A stretch of DNA of 64,000 nt from Butyricicoccus pullicaecorum. GTDB taxonomy: Bacteria > Bacillota > Clostridia > Oscillospirales > Butyricicoccaceae. Position numbers and translations under genes: made by a program. The DNA lies in contig JAGZIW010000002.1 of NCBI GenBank assembly GCA_018366035.1, forward strand, positions 124,001 through 188,000, given 5' to 3'. Of this stretch, positions 1 to 6,944 are shown in pieces; the first letter of the stretch is position 1, and each line of letters opens with the position of its first letter. The notes beneath the pieces are model-generated. The model saw nothing but the letters and a program-made list of their open reading frames with translations, did not search any database and was not told the origin of the DNA.

Positions 1-1
1 C

Positions 2-595
2 AGAGAACAAAATTTTGAACATTTTCAAATGGAGTATTATCCTGCGGTTCCTGACTCCAGACTGGGGATTTCTCCGCGCGAAAATATGGAATTCAACCGC
101 GATACCTGCTATAAATATGCAGTTGATTTTTCACTCCAGTCACCCAATCTTCTGCTATACGGCTCGACCGGACTCGGAAAAACCTTTCTCTCCTCCTGTA
201 TTGCCAAGATTGTTTCTGAGCACGGTTTTTCGGTTGCCTATGATACCTCGATTCGAATTTTCAGCACCTATGAAAGTGTAAAATTCAGCAGCGCAGATGC
301 TGCCGAAGCGGCACGCCGAATCCGCAAATACGAAAAGTGTGATCTGCTCATTATTGACGATCTCGGCACGGAAATGTTGACCGCCTTTACAATATCCACA
401 CTTTATGGTCTTTTGGAAGAACGCCTGATGCGCCATGGCCCCATGATTATCAACACCAATCTTCTTCCGGCTTCATTCGAAAAGCGCTACTCCCCCGCGA
501 TCGCTTCCCGCCTGAACGGTGAATTTATACCGCTTCGCTTCACCGGAGAGGATATCCGCACCATAAAACGCCGGAAAGAGCAGGCTTCCTTGTAA
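2..595 (+). CDS. DnaC/IstB-like ATP-binding protein (5' partial)
   Basis: This reading frame is open to the left edge, so the N-terminus lies outside the window. The first visible codons (R-E-Q-N-F-E-H-F) read straight into the ORF, so the internal ATG at 29 is not the real start. It is a DnaC-family AAA+ ATPase of the kind that loads replicative helicase onto DNA. The Walker A motif GSTGLGKT lies near residue 50 of the visible part, and Walker B LLIIDDLGTE near residue 110. 'GISPRENM', just before the ATPase core, is typical of clostridial DnaC-like loaders, which usually sit after a DnaD-like gene that would be off-window. An IS-associated IstB is a weaker alternative, because no transposase is adjacent. 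Confidence 0.85.
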   Translation, partial: REQNFEHFQMEYYPAVPDSRLGISPRENMEFNRDTCYKYAVDFSLQSPNLLLYGSTGLGKTFLSSCIAKIVSEHGFSVAYDTSIRIFSTYESVKFSSADAAEAARRIRKYEKCDLLIIDDLGTEMLTAFTISTLYGLLEERLMRHGPMIINTNLLPASFEKRYSPAIASRLNGEFIPLRFTGEDIRTIKRRKEQASL

Positions 596-654
596 AAAAC
601 TATTCATATTTCCAAAAAAGGGATACAAAAGGTTCACATGTCGTTCAAATTCTG

Positions 655-833
655 TTCACACACCTTATGCGGTATCGGGGTATACTAAATACATCAGAAA
701 GGAACACCGCAACTTCTTTCTGGTAAAGAAATGCCATCATTCTTTCAAATGTTTCTTTATCCCCTACTTTTTAACCCCCTTTATTTTGTGAGACACGAAG
801 AAAGCCCGCTTTTTGCGGGCTTTCTTCATTTTA
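655..833 (+). ncRNA. Candidate small RNA between promoter and strong terminator
   Basis: This 352-bp gap between genes holds a TATACT -10 box at 681-686 with a poor -35 (TTCACA at 655-660, spacer 20). A strong intrinsic terminator lies at 797-833. The roughly 105 nt between them have no convincing ORF but can form short hairpins (CAGAAAG at 695-701 with CTTTCTG at 716-722; AAAGAAATG with CATTCTTT). They also contain C-rich unpaired runs (CCCC at 760-763, CCCCC at 774-778). This could be a short sRNA. It could also be only the tail of the dnaC-like transcript with a chance -10 box. I do not recognise the family, and it does not look like 6S RNA. Confidence 0.35.
797..833 (+). terminator. Intrinsic terminator
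   Basis: A 13-bp perfect stem (797-809 with 815-827, GC-rich at the loop end) closes a five-T loop and is followed by ATTTTAT. It ends either the dnaC-like transcript or the candidate small RNA just upstream. Confidence 0.85.
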
Positions 834-885
834 TACCCGAATCGGTCAAATTTATACACGATATCTGGAAAGTCCTCTTTCTTTT

Positions 886-895
886 ATGATATAAT
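886..895 (+). promoter_or_regulatory. Extended -10 promoter for the SbcD-like gene
   Basis: TATAAT at 890-895 is preceded by TGA at 887-889 (the TGn extended -10 element). There is no good -35. It lies about 45 nt before the chosen ATG. Confidence 0.5.
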
Positions 896-947
896 ATTTT
901 TACAGATTGTATCATGTCTATCACAACACCAAAGGAGACTCTTTCTC

Positions 948-2042
948 ATGCTCAGGTTTTTACATATGGCCGATCTGCGCCTCGGCGCAGATTTTAATAT
1001 GCTCCCCGTGGATAAAGCGGAAAAAGCACAATCCTACCAATTTGCTGCGCTTGAACATGCTGTTCGTGTTGCCGTGCAGGAACAGGTAGATTGTATTTTG
1101 ATTGCAGGTGATTTATTTGACTCTCCGACACCTGCATCTGCACTGTTTTCACGCACCATGTCTCTGCTCGCACAAGCCCCTTGTCCAGTGTTTATTTCCC
1201 CCGGCAGCCATGATTTCCTAACAGCGCAAAGTCCGTATCAAACCAGTGTGCTTCCACAGAATGTTTACGTATTTACCGGTTCTTCTCTGGAATCTGTCCA
1301 TTTAGATGACAATACAACTGTTTGGGGCGCAGGTTTTCATGCGCCCAACGCAAAAATCCCCTTGTCCCATGCAGATTTTTCACACTCCATTAACCTTTGT
1401 GTACTGCACAGTGATTTGCAATCCGAAGATGGGTGCAATTTTTACACAACAGATGCACTTGCAAAAAGCGGCTTTTCATATTTCGCAGCCGGACACAACC
1501 ATACAGCAAGCGGTCTGCGTCAGGCAGGCGGTACCGTATTCTGCTGTTCTGGCGGTATGGCAGCGCTTTCCAGTGAAGAAACGGGGCCAAAGGGCTTTTT
1601 ACTTATCCAAATCGGAAATACCGTTAAGGCGCAGTTTATCGAATCCAAAGCCGTACAGTTTGCACGCATTGAAATCGATTTAACGCCAATTCCCTCTGAT
1701 GTCGGCTTACAAAAGGTTCTTATTGAACGAATCCCCAAAAAACATGACAGCATGTGCGCAACCCTCATACTCACGGGTGAACGTATTTATGACCCCAATC
1801 TGCCTGCCTTACGGCGGGTATTGGAGCAGGTCTTTCTCAGCTGTACAGTTTCTGATGAAACCATTCCCAAAAAACCATTGTGGCGGTATCTCCAGCAAGA
1901 CGATGTCCGCGGGGCAGTCAGCCGGCGCTATCGGGATCTCATAGAAGCAGCCTCCTCCCCCAAAGAAAAAGAAGCACTTACCCTTGCATTACGCTATGCG
2001 CTTGCTGCATTTGATGAAGATTCCAGACCCATGCTGGCATAA
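948..2042 (+). CDS. SbcD/YhaO-like metallophosphoesterase with altered metal ligands
   Basis: The ATG at 948 is used because AAAGGAG (931-937) precedes it at normal spacing; the longer upstream reading frame has no such site. The 364-residue product has the calcineurin-like phosphoesterase layout of SbcD-type DNA repair nucleases: HMADLRLG (residues 6-13), GDLFD (54-58), GSHD (86-89), LHSDL (from 153) and GHNH (182-185). Two positions differ from the family. The His of the usual D-x-H is Arg11, and the Asn of GNHD is Ser87. Both normally contact the two metal ions, so catalysis may be weakened or lost (inference). No sbcC-like ATPase follows; the next gene is an acetyltransferase behind its own terminator and promoter. 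It is therefore an orphan SbcD-like protein here. Confidence 0.75.
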   Translation: MLRFLHMADLRLGADFNMLPVDKAEKAQSYQFAALEHAVRVAVQEQVDCILIAGDLFDSPTPASALFSRTMSLLAQAPCPVFISPGSHDFLTAQSPYQTSVLPQNVYVFTGSSLESVHLDDNTTVWGAGFHAPNAKIPLSHADFSHSINLCVLHSDLQSEDGCNFYTTDALAKSGFSYFAAGHNHTASGLRQAGGTVFCCSGGMAALSSEETGPKGFLLIQIGNTVKAQFIESKAVQFARIEIDLTPIPSDVGLQKVLIERIPKKHDSMCATLILTGERIYDPNLPALRRVLEQVFLSCTVSDETIPKKPLWRYLQQDDVRGAVSRRYRDLIEAASSPKEKEALTLALRYALAAFDEDSRPMLA

Positions 2043-2126
2043 GTGCATATATATCCGTAAAATTTTGATTCTATTTAGTCTCTGCACGCCAAAGTGAAAA
2101 TAACAGCGCAACTTTTTCGATAGATT

Positions 2127-2163
2127 GAGCAGCACCAATTGCAATTCGGTGCTGCTCATTTTT
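2127..2163 (+). terminator. Intrinsic terminator of the SbcD-like gene
   Basis: The 10-bp stem GAGCAGCACC/GGTGCTGCTC (2127-2136 with 2148-2157) is followed by ATTTTTAT. Confidence 0.85.
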
Positions 2164-2202
2164 ATGCCCGTCCCTCATTTCTGACATTTCCAAAATCATC
2201 TC

Positions 2203-2233
2203 TTGACTGTACAGTAACTGTACATTATATAAT
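2203..2233 (+). promoter_or_regulatory. Promoter with a 17-bp inverted-repeat operator
   Basis: The -35 is TTGACT at 2203-2208. The -10 is TATATA at 2226-2231 (spacer 17) or TATAAT at 2228-2233 (spacer 19). Filling the spacer is a perfect inverted repeat, TGTACAG-TAA-CTGTACA (2208-2224). Its position would block RNA polymerase, so a repressor operator is the simplest reading. The regulator is not identifiable from this window. Confidence 0.6.
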
Positions 2234-2272
2234 AACTCCAGACAACAGATGCCGCAAGAAAGGAAGATTTTT

Positions 2273-2821
2273 ATGGAAATTACATTTGCAAAAGAAAATC
2301 AATGGACACAAATCAAGGAAATTTATCTGGAAGCTTTTCCCAAGCGTGAAAGAAAACCATATTTTGCGCTGCGCCATTCGGTCAAAAAGAAAAAAGCATT
2401 GGTTATGGCTGCCGCGGAAGGCAATCAGGTTTTCGGTTTTACGGTTCTGATCCCATACCGAGATATGGTCATGGTGGACTATCTTGCAGTATCCTCTCAG
2501 ATTCGCAGTCAAGGCACCGGAAGCTATCTCATCGAAAATGTCTGCAAGCACTTTGCCGATAAAAAAATCGTTCTTCTCATCGAGCGCCCACATGATACAG
2601 CAGAAAATCAGCCTCAGCGCCTTGCACGCCGAAGATTCTACTTAAAAAACGGCTTTACCTCCGCTAATCTCTTTATAACCGGAGTGAGCGGCGATATGGA
2701 AATTATGAACCGCGGCGGTATGGTTTCTGGCACAGACTATATGGAATTACAACAATACGCCCTTGGAACTCTGTTTTTCAAATTGTCTAAAATTAAAATG
2801 ATAGACAAAACCTGCGAATAG
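2273..2821 (+). CDS. GNAT family N-acetyltransferase
   Basis: The start at 2273 follows AAGGAAG (2260-2266). The 182-residue product is a GCN5-related N-acetyltransferase. The acetyl-CoA-binding motif A is seen as VDYLAVSSQIRSQGTG near residues 73-88, with the R-x-x-G-x-G core, and the 'FYLKNGF' strand common in this superfamily follows about 50 residues later. The substrate is unknown. It is monocistronic, behind a promoter holding the 17-bp inverted repeat described separately, so expression is probably switched by a dedicated repressor (inference). The relic of an ABC transporter gene lies immediately downstream, suggesting this locus once held more genes. Confidence 0.8.
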   Translation: MEITFAKENQWTQIKEIYLEAFPKRERKPYFALRHSVKKKKALVMAAAEGNQVFGFTVLIPYRDMVMVDYLAVSSQIRSQGTGSYLIENVCKHFADKKIVLLIERPHDTAENQPQRLARRRFYLKNGFTSANLFITGVSGDMEIMNRGGMVSGTDYMELQQYALGTLFFKLSKIKMIDKTCE

Positions 2822-2834
2822 GCAAACGGACTGT

Positions 2835-2918
2835 GATTTGAAAGAAGCCAGCAGGCATGAGGAGCTGATGCAAAAGGGCAGGAAGTATGCAGTTCTTTAT
2901 ATGAGCCAGTTTACGTGA
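2835..2918 (+). pseudogene. Relic: C-terminal end of an ABC exporter ATPase gene
   Basis: Twenty-seven codons ending in TGA at 2916-2918 read D-L-K-E-A-S-R-H-E-E-L-M-Q-K-G-R-K-Y-A-V-L-Y and then M-S-Q-F-T. This matches the last residues of MsbA/LmrA-type half-transporters (the '(T)HEELM..GG.YA.LY..Q' ending after the H-loop). Nothing upstream in this frame encodes the rest of the ATPase; a different gene (GNAT) occupies that space. It is therefore a decayed 3' end left by a deletion. Confidence 0.6.
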
Positions 2919-3012
2919 TTGGAGCTGACTTATCTGCTGCAAGCAAACGCCGACATCAAGATTGAACATTCTACAACGGTTCCTATCCAAATCAGAAAGG
3001 AAAATATGAGTT

Positions 3013-4197
3013 ATGAAAAAAATTATGATTGGAATTGGTATTTTTGTACTGATTGCAGGTATCCTGCTTCTCATATTCGGCAAACGGCTGAGAAGTATGT
3101 ATGTATCCCTGAACAGCTTTCGGAACAAGAATTTGGCGTATACCTTTCAGCATACTCCAGAAATACAGCCTGTCAAGCGCATCAAAAGAGGAGACGGTGA
3201 CATATTTTGTTTTGAAATGGGAGAAACAATGCAATTGCCAGAACAGTTTTCCTTTCAAGGGCAGACATATTCCGTCGAGCAGTTTTTAACCGATACAAAA
3301 ACCACAGCACTCCTTATCATTCAAGACGATACAATCAGATATGAAAAATACTATATGGGCGGGAGCGAAAACACTCTGTTCGTCTCCAACTCTATCGGAA
3401 AATCCTTTGTCTCTGCTCTATTTGGCATTGCGCTTTCTGAGGGGGCCATCACAAGTGTCTATGACCCGCTCGGAACATATATTCCCACGTTTCGCGGAAC
3501 AGCACTTGAGAATATTCCGCTCAAGGCATGTCTGCAAATGGCATCTGGCATAGATTTTGATGAAGAAAACGACATGAGTCTGTTTTCTTTGAAAACGCTG
3601 CTTGGAATTCCGGCAATTCGGGCAATCGCAAAGTACGGCGTACAGGAAAAGCCTTTCACACGCCGCCGATATCAGAGTATCAATACCGAAATCTTAGGAG
3701 AAGTCATCGTGCAGGCAACCGGAAAAAGTCTGGCAGCATATATGGAAGAAAAATTATGGACACAGATTGGTGTACAGCACGACGCATATTGGACGCTAAA
3801 CAATGATAAAGAACTGGCGATGGGCGGACTTAGCATTTCTCTGCGAGATTATGCACGATTTGCCAGACTTTATCTGCATAACGGCAGATACAACGGAAAA
3901 CAAATCCTGCCCGCACAATGGGTAAAGGATAGCCTCGATGCCAGCGCCCCTTACGCCAAGTCCCACGCAAATGGAATCCCTTATGACGCATTGGGCTATG
4001 GATATCAGTGGTGGATTCCGGCTGGCAGCGAGCAGGAATTTGCAGCGATTGGGGTATATGGTCAATGGATTTATGGAAACCCATCAAATCATACCATCAT
4101 TGTAAAGCTCAGCGCAGACCCCAACTTTGTAGCGCCATTATACGATGAGAAGAACATAGCCTTTTTACAGAAACTTGCACATAGTATTCCCTCATAA
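3013..4197 (+). CDS. Membrane-anchored serine hydrolase, class C beta-lactamase fold
   Basis: The start at 3013 follows GAAAGGAAAA. Residues 4-22 form a hydrophobic signal anchor. The rest of the 394-residue protein is an extracellular serine beta-lactamase/DD-peptidase-fold domain. The catalytic S-x-x-K is Ser127-Ile-Gly-Lys130, and the second motif is Tyr220-Gln-Ser222 (Y-x-N/S). The family covers esterases, D-amino peptidases and penicillin-binding-like hydrolases; true beta-lactamase activity cannot be inferred. The neighbours are decayed (an ABC relic upstream, a broken minus-strand fragment downstream), and it is followed by its own terminator. Confidence 0.8.
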   Translation: MKKIMIGIGIFVLIAGILLLIFGKRLRSMYVSLNSFRNKNLAYTFQHTPEIQPVKRIKRGDGDIFCFEMGETMQLPEQFSFQGQTYSVEQFLTDTKTTALLIIQDDTIRYEKYYMGGSENTLFVSNSIGKSFVSALFGIALSEGAITSVYDPLGTYIPTFRGTALENIPLKACLQMASGIDFDEENDMSLFSLKTLLGIPAIRAIAKYGVQEKPFTRRRYQSINTEILGEVIVQATGKSLAAYMEEKLWTQIGVQHDAYWTLNNDKELAMGGLSISLRDYARFARLYLHNGRYNGKQILPAQWVKDSLDASAPYAKSHANGIPYDALGYGYQWWIPAGSEQEFAAIGVYGQWIYGNPSNHTIIVKLSADPNFVAPLYDEKNIAFLQKLAHSIPS

Positions 4198-4229
4198 GGT
4201 CTGATATCCATGTTTTTTCTGAATATCAT

Positions 4230-4268
4230 AAAATGCGGCAGAGATGTATTCTTCTGCCGCATTTTATG
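4230..4268 (+). terminator. Intrinsic terminator after the serine hydrolase
   Basis: The 13-bp stem AAAATGCGGCAGA/TCTGCCGCATTTT (4230-4242 with 4253-4265) is A-rich on one side and T-rich on the other, so it could act in both directions. Confidence 0.8.
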
Positions 4269-4684
4269 TGAACCTGTATGCACCATCTTCTTTCATTAGA
4301 AACCATATCTTTAACCTATAACAATATTTTCGAAACATACAGGAAAATTAACAAGACCCAACAGAGTTGACGGAAACATATGTACTACCATCTGCACCGA
4401 TTGTCTTTACTGTAAAAAGAATCTGCCAATATGAACTGCCCCAACTGAAAATAGCGCTATACACAGGCACTTCCCACATCGTTGATACTTCCACAGAAAT
4501 CTTTCCTTTAATTTTTCAAAAATATCATGTCCTCTATTATTGACTAAAATAAATACTCGCTCTGACTTCTTCCAGCATTTTTTAAATTTCTGTCTGTATA
4601 CTCCAAAAAGTCATCATGGACACGAGCAATCGCTGCCTCCGTTTTATATTCTGCGGCAGTTTTTTGTTTTCAACATATTTTCGT
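4267..4684. other. 418-bp AT-rich gap with relic only
   Basis: Apart from the truncated minus-strand fragment I see no gene here. A weak CTGCC/GGCAG pairing ending in TTTTTTG lies just before 4684, but its arms are short and it is not clearly a terminator for either side. Confidence 0.5.
4348..4515 (-). pseudogene. Truncated fragment of a probable secreted protein
   Basis: On the minus strand about 55 sense codons run to a TAA at 4348-4350. They read K-I-K-G-K-I-S-V-E-V-S-T-M-W-E-V-P-V-Y-S and continue to an end of S-V-N-S-V-G-S-C. There is no start codon with a Shine-Dalgarno sequence, and a TGA closes the frame upstream at 4516-4518. The alternating hydrophobic/polar pattern rich in Ser, Thr, Val and Trp looks like the beta-rich C-terminus of a secreted protein. 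I do not recognise the family. It could be a relic or a chance open stretch. Confidence 0.35.
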
Positions 4685-6109
4685 TCATAAGACACGCAGA
4701 CGCTGCAAAAATTCGCGATTGTCGGTTTTCTCACAGATCTCATCAATACCGGAAGAAATAATCCATACCGCCATCTCACGGCGGGCACAGGTGACCAGCA
4801 TATCAATAATCATGTCATGATACGCGGATTCCTGTCCAGCAAACGGGAAAAAACAGATCAGTAAGCGTGGATTGAGAAGATACCACTTATAATAGGAAAA
4901 ACGAAGCCGCTCCGGCAGCGTCCACGCCGACAAAGGACGCAGCAGCATGTCCCGACTGAACCAATGCGACGCCTCCTGCAAAATCGTTTCAGTGACCCGT
5001 CGGCGCACGATGTGATGCCCTGCTTTGGGCAGCAGCCCGATGCACAGATTATCCAGCGCGGTCAAATCGTCAAACAACACCCCAGATGGGCGGTCAGGGC
5101 GCTCGATTTGGATACCGATGCGCGTACCGATCAGCCGCATCAGTTCTCTGTGTGCATATGCCTGCCCGTCCAGACGAAACACACCGCGCACCCAGCTCCG
5201 ACCTCCCAGAAAACAATCCCGAAAATGGGAAACCGTGCTATAGTTTTCGTCTCGCAGCAGCGCGATTTCCCCGCCACGAATTTGAAATGTCAGCGGCTGC
5301 ATTCCCTGAAAGGTTAGTTCCGCTGCATCTACCACAACCCGCTCACCACACAGAACTTCTGGGTCCTGTGCACCACTGCGGTGACGTTCCCAGCCAAGGA
5401 TCTCAAATAAGCGTCCGTCATATTCATCAGGGTACAAGCGGTAGCAGGTACGGCGATCTCGAATCACATCGATCCGTCCGGCATACTGATAGAGGAACTC
5501 CTCGCTCATATCAAACAGCAGTACCGCTGTCCCCCGTTCCAGTAAAAGCTGCACACAACGCATCAGCCGATCCAGATCCCGATGGCGCAGGATTTCCGTA
5601 AACCGGTCAAGCACCAACAGCTCCATGCCACAGAACCACGCGCGGAACACTGCAAGCCGGTAATAATCCAGCAGAGAAAGCTCAGTTAGCCTTGCCTGCC
5701 ACTGGATATGCAGTCCCATCTGCTGCTGCATCTGTATAGTTTCCGGCGCACGCAGCCTCGCCTCTGCCTGCCGTCGCTTCCGCCAAGGAAGCGGTTTGCC
5801 AAGCGCGGTTACAAAATCCCACGCAGTCAACTCTCGGGAGACAAAGCGTGCCCGATCCACAACCATGCAGTGCTGTTCAATCCAGTGCGCCATCTCGATC
5901 GAACCAGTACGCTGCCCGCATACAAATACCCGTCCGCCGGTCACATGAGAAACTCCCTTGAAAATATCCAGATATGCAGTACCCGACGTAAGATGCTCAT
6001 CTACGTAAACACCGATGCACTCGCCGCGCGAAATCGACAGTTCGAAGCGGCAGTCACTGCCATTATTTTGAAAACGACCGTACTCCACCCGAATAAGTTC
6101 TTCTTTCAT
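4685..6109 (-). CDS. Tandem pseudo-ABC ATPase (RbsA-like fold, catalytic motifs lost)
   Basis: The 474-residue protein lines up along its length with the two fused nucleotide-binding domains of sugar-transport ATPases such as RbsA/MglA. Landmarks are 'ISRGECIGVYVDE' (strand before the P-loop), 'ELLVLDRFTEIL' (Walker B region) and, in the second half, 'IRGGEIALLRDENYSTVSHF' and 'KWYLLNPRLLICFF'. Every nucleotide-handling motif is gone. Neither half has a GxxGxGKS/T P-loop, the LSGGQ signatures read LTELS and LSAWT, the catalytic Glu after Walker B is Arg or Phe, and the H-loop His is missing. It therefore probably does not hydrolyse ATP. It sits 6 bp after the kinase gene and ends the operon. 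A role as a regulatory or scaffold subunit between transporter and kinase is inference. Confidence 0.7.
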   Translation of the reverse strand: MKEELIRVEYGRFQNNGSDCRFELSISRGECIGVYVDEHLTSGTAYLDIFKGVSHVTGGRVFVCGQRTGSIEMAHWIEQHCMVVDRARFVSRELTAWDFVTALGKPLPWRKRRQAEARLRAPETIQMQQQMGLHIQWQARLTELSLLDYYRLAVFRAWFCGMELLVLDRFTEILRHRDLDRLMRCVQLLLERGTAVLLFDMSEEFLYQYAGRIDVIRDRRTCYRLYPDEYDGRLFEILGWERHRSGAQDPEVLCGERVVVDAAELTFQGMQPLTFQIRGGEIALLRDENYSTVSHFRDCFLGGRSWVRGVFRLDGQAYAHRELMRLIGTRIGIQIERPDRPSGVLFDDLTALDNLCIGLLPKAGHHIVRRRVTETILQEASHWFSRDMLLRPLSAWTLPERLRFSYYKWYLLNPRLLICFFPFAGQESAYHDMIIDMLVTCARREMAVWIISSGIDEICEKTDNREFLQRLRVL

Positions 6110-6115
6110 ATCCCG

Positions 6116-6934
6116 TCACTCCTCATATGTCAGCAGCGGCAGAGTAACACAGCATTCCGTACCGACTCCCTCCGCACTGAAAATATGCAGACCGTAATCC
6201 TCCCCAAACATCAGGCGGATACGGCTGTTGACATTGCGCAGCGCGATGCCGCCGCACGAGTGCAGCGGTGCCATGCCGGTCTCACCGGAAAACTGTGCGT
6301 TCAACTGTGCAACCTGCTCTTCTGGAATTCCCATACCATTGTCTCGCACACGCAGAAACAAGGTGCGATCGCTGTTTTCCACAATGACCTGCACCGTGCC
6401 CTGTCCGATTTGTCCTTCCAACCCATGCGTCACCGCATTTTCGACCAGCGGCTGCAAAATCAGCTTGGGCATTCGTGCCTCGAGCAGTTCCTCGTTTTCC
6501 ATTTGCAGTTCCATATCCAGCTTATCGCCGAACCGACAGCGCTGAATGGTAAAATAGTTTTCCGCATTGTCCAATTCATCGGAAAAGGTCACATATTCCT
6601 GTACATTGGAGATCGTATAGCGAAAAAAAGTTGCCAGTGCCTCAGTCGTTTCAGCAATCTCCTCCTGATCTGCCAGCAATGCGTCCGCTCGAATGGCTTC
6701 AAGCGCATTATACAAAAAATGTGGATTGATCTGGTTTTGCAGCGCTAAATATTCCGCCTGCTTTTGCTGCAGGCGGGTAATCTCCTCCCCGTGCAGACGC
6801 TCTTCCAAATCAGCAAAAAACGCCTGCAGCTCGGGCTGCGTTCTCCAGTCCGCCCGCAGAACCGTCTCCAGCTTTTTATCACTGCGGTAGCGGCGTATCA
6901 GCCGCCGCAGCTTCCAGCAGGTTTTCAGCCACAT
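6116..6934 (-). CDS. YesM-type histidine kinase lacking a membrane sensor
   Basis: The 272-residue product has the His_kinase (YesM/LytS) core. The phospho-acceptor motif is LQNQINPHFLYNALE with His72. It is followed by an HATPase_c domain with N-box LQPLVENAVTH, G1 RDNGMGIPEEQ and a GG-ALRNVNSRI segment. Normal YesM kinases have two transmembrane segments and a large extracellular dCache/HAMP sensor. Here the first ~60 residues are charged and helical (probable coiled coil), with no membrane segment. The signal must arrive through another protein. It lies 10 bp after the response regulator and 6 bp before the pseudo-ABC gene, so these three are one transcription unit. Confidence 0.85.
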   Translation of the reverse strand: MWLKTCWKLRRLIRRYRSDKKLETVLRADWRTQPELQAFFADLEERLHGEEITRLQQKQAEYLALQNQINPHFLYNALEAIRADALLADQEEIAETTEALATFFRYTISNVQEYVTFSDELDNAENYFTIQRCRFGDKLDMELQMENEELLEARMPKLILQPLVENAVTHGLEGQIGQGTVQVIVENSDRTLFLRVRDNGMGIPEEQVAQLNAQFSGETGMAPLHSCGGIALRNVNSRIRLMFGEDYGLHIFSAEGVGTECCVTLPLLTYEE

Positions 6935-6944
6935 GGTACACCAC

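Noticed and set aside
1..595. DnaC-like gene as an IS21 IstB
   Set aside because: No IstA transposase or inverted repeat is visible. The left neighbour is outside the window, so this is not fully excluded.
4600..4680. CTGCC/GGCAG hairpin ending in TTTTTTG as a plus-strand terminator
   Set aside because: Only five paired bases with a long loop, and no plus-strand gene to terminate.
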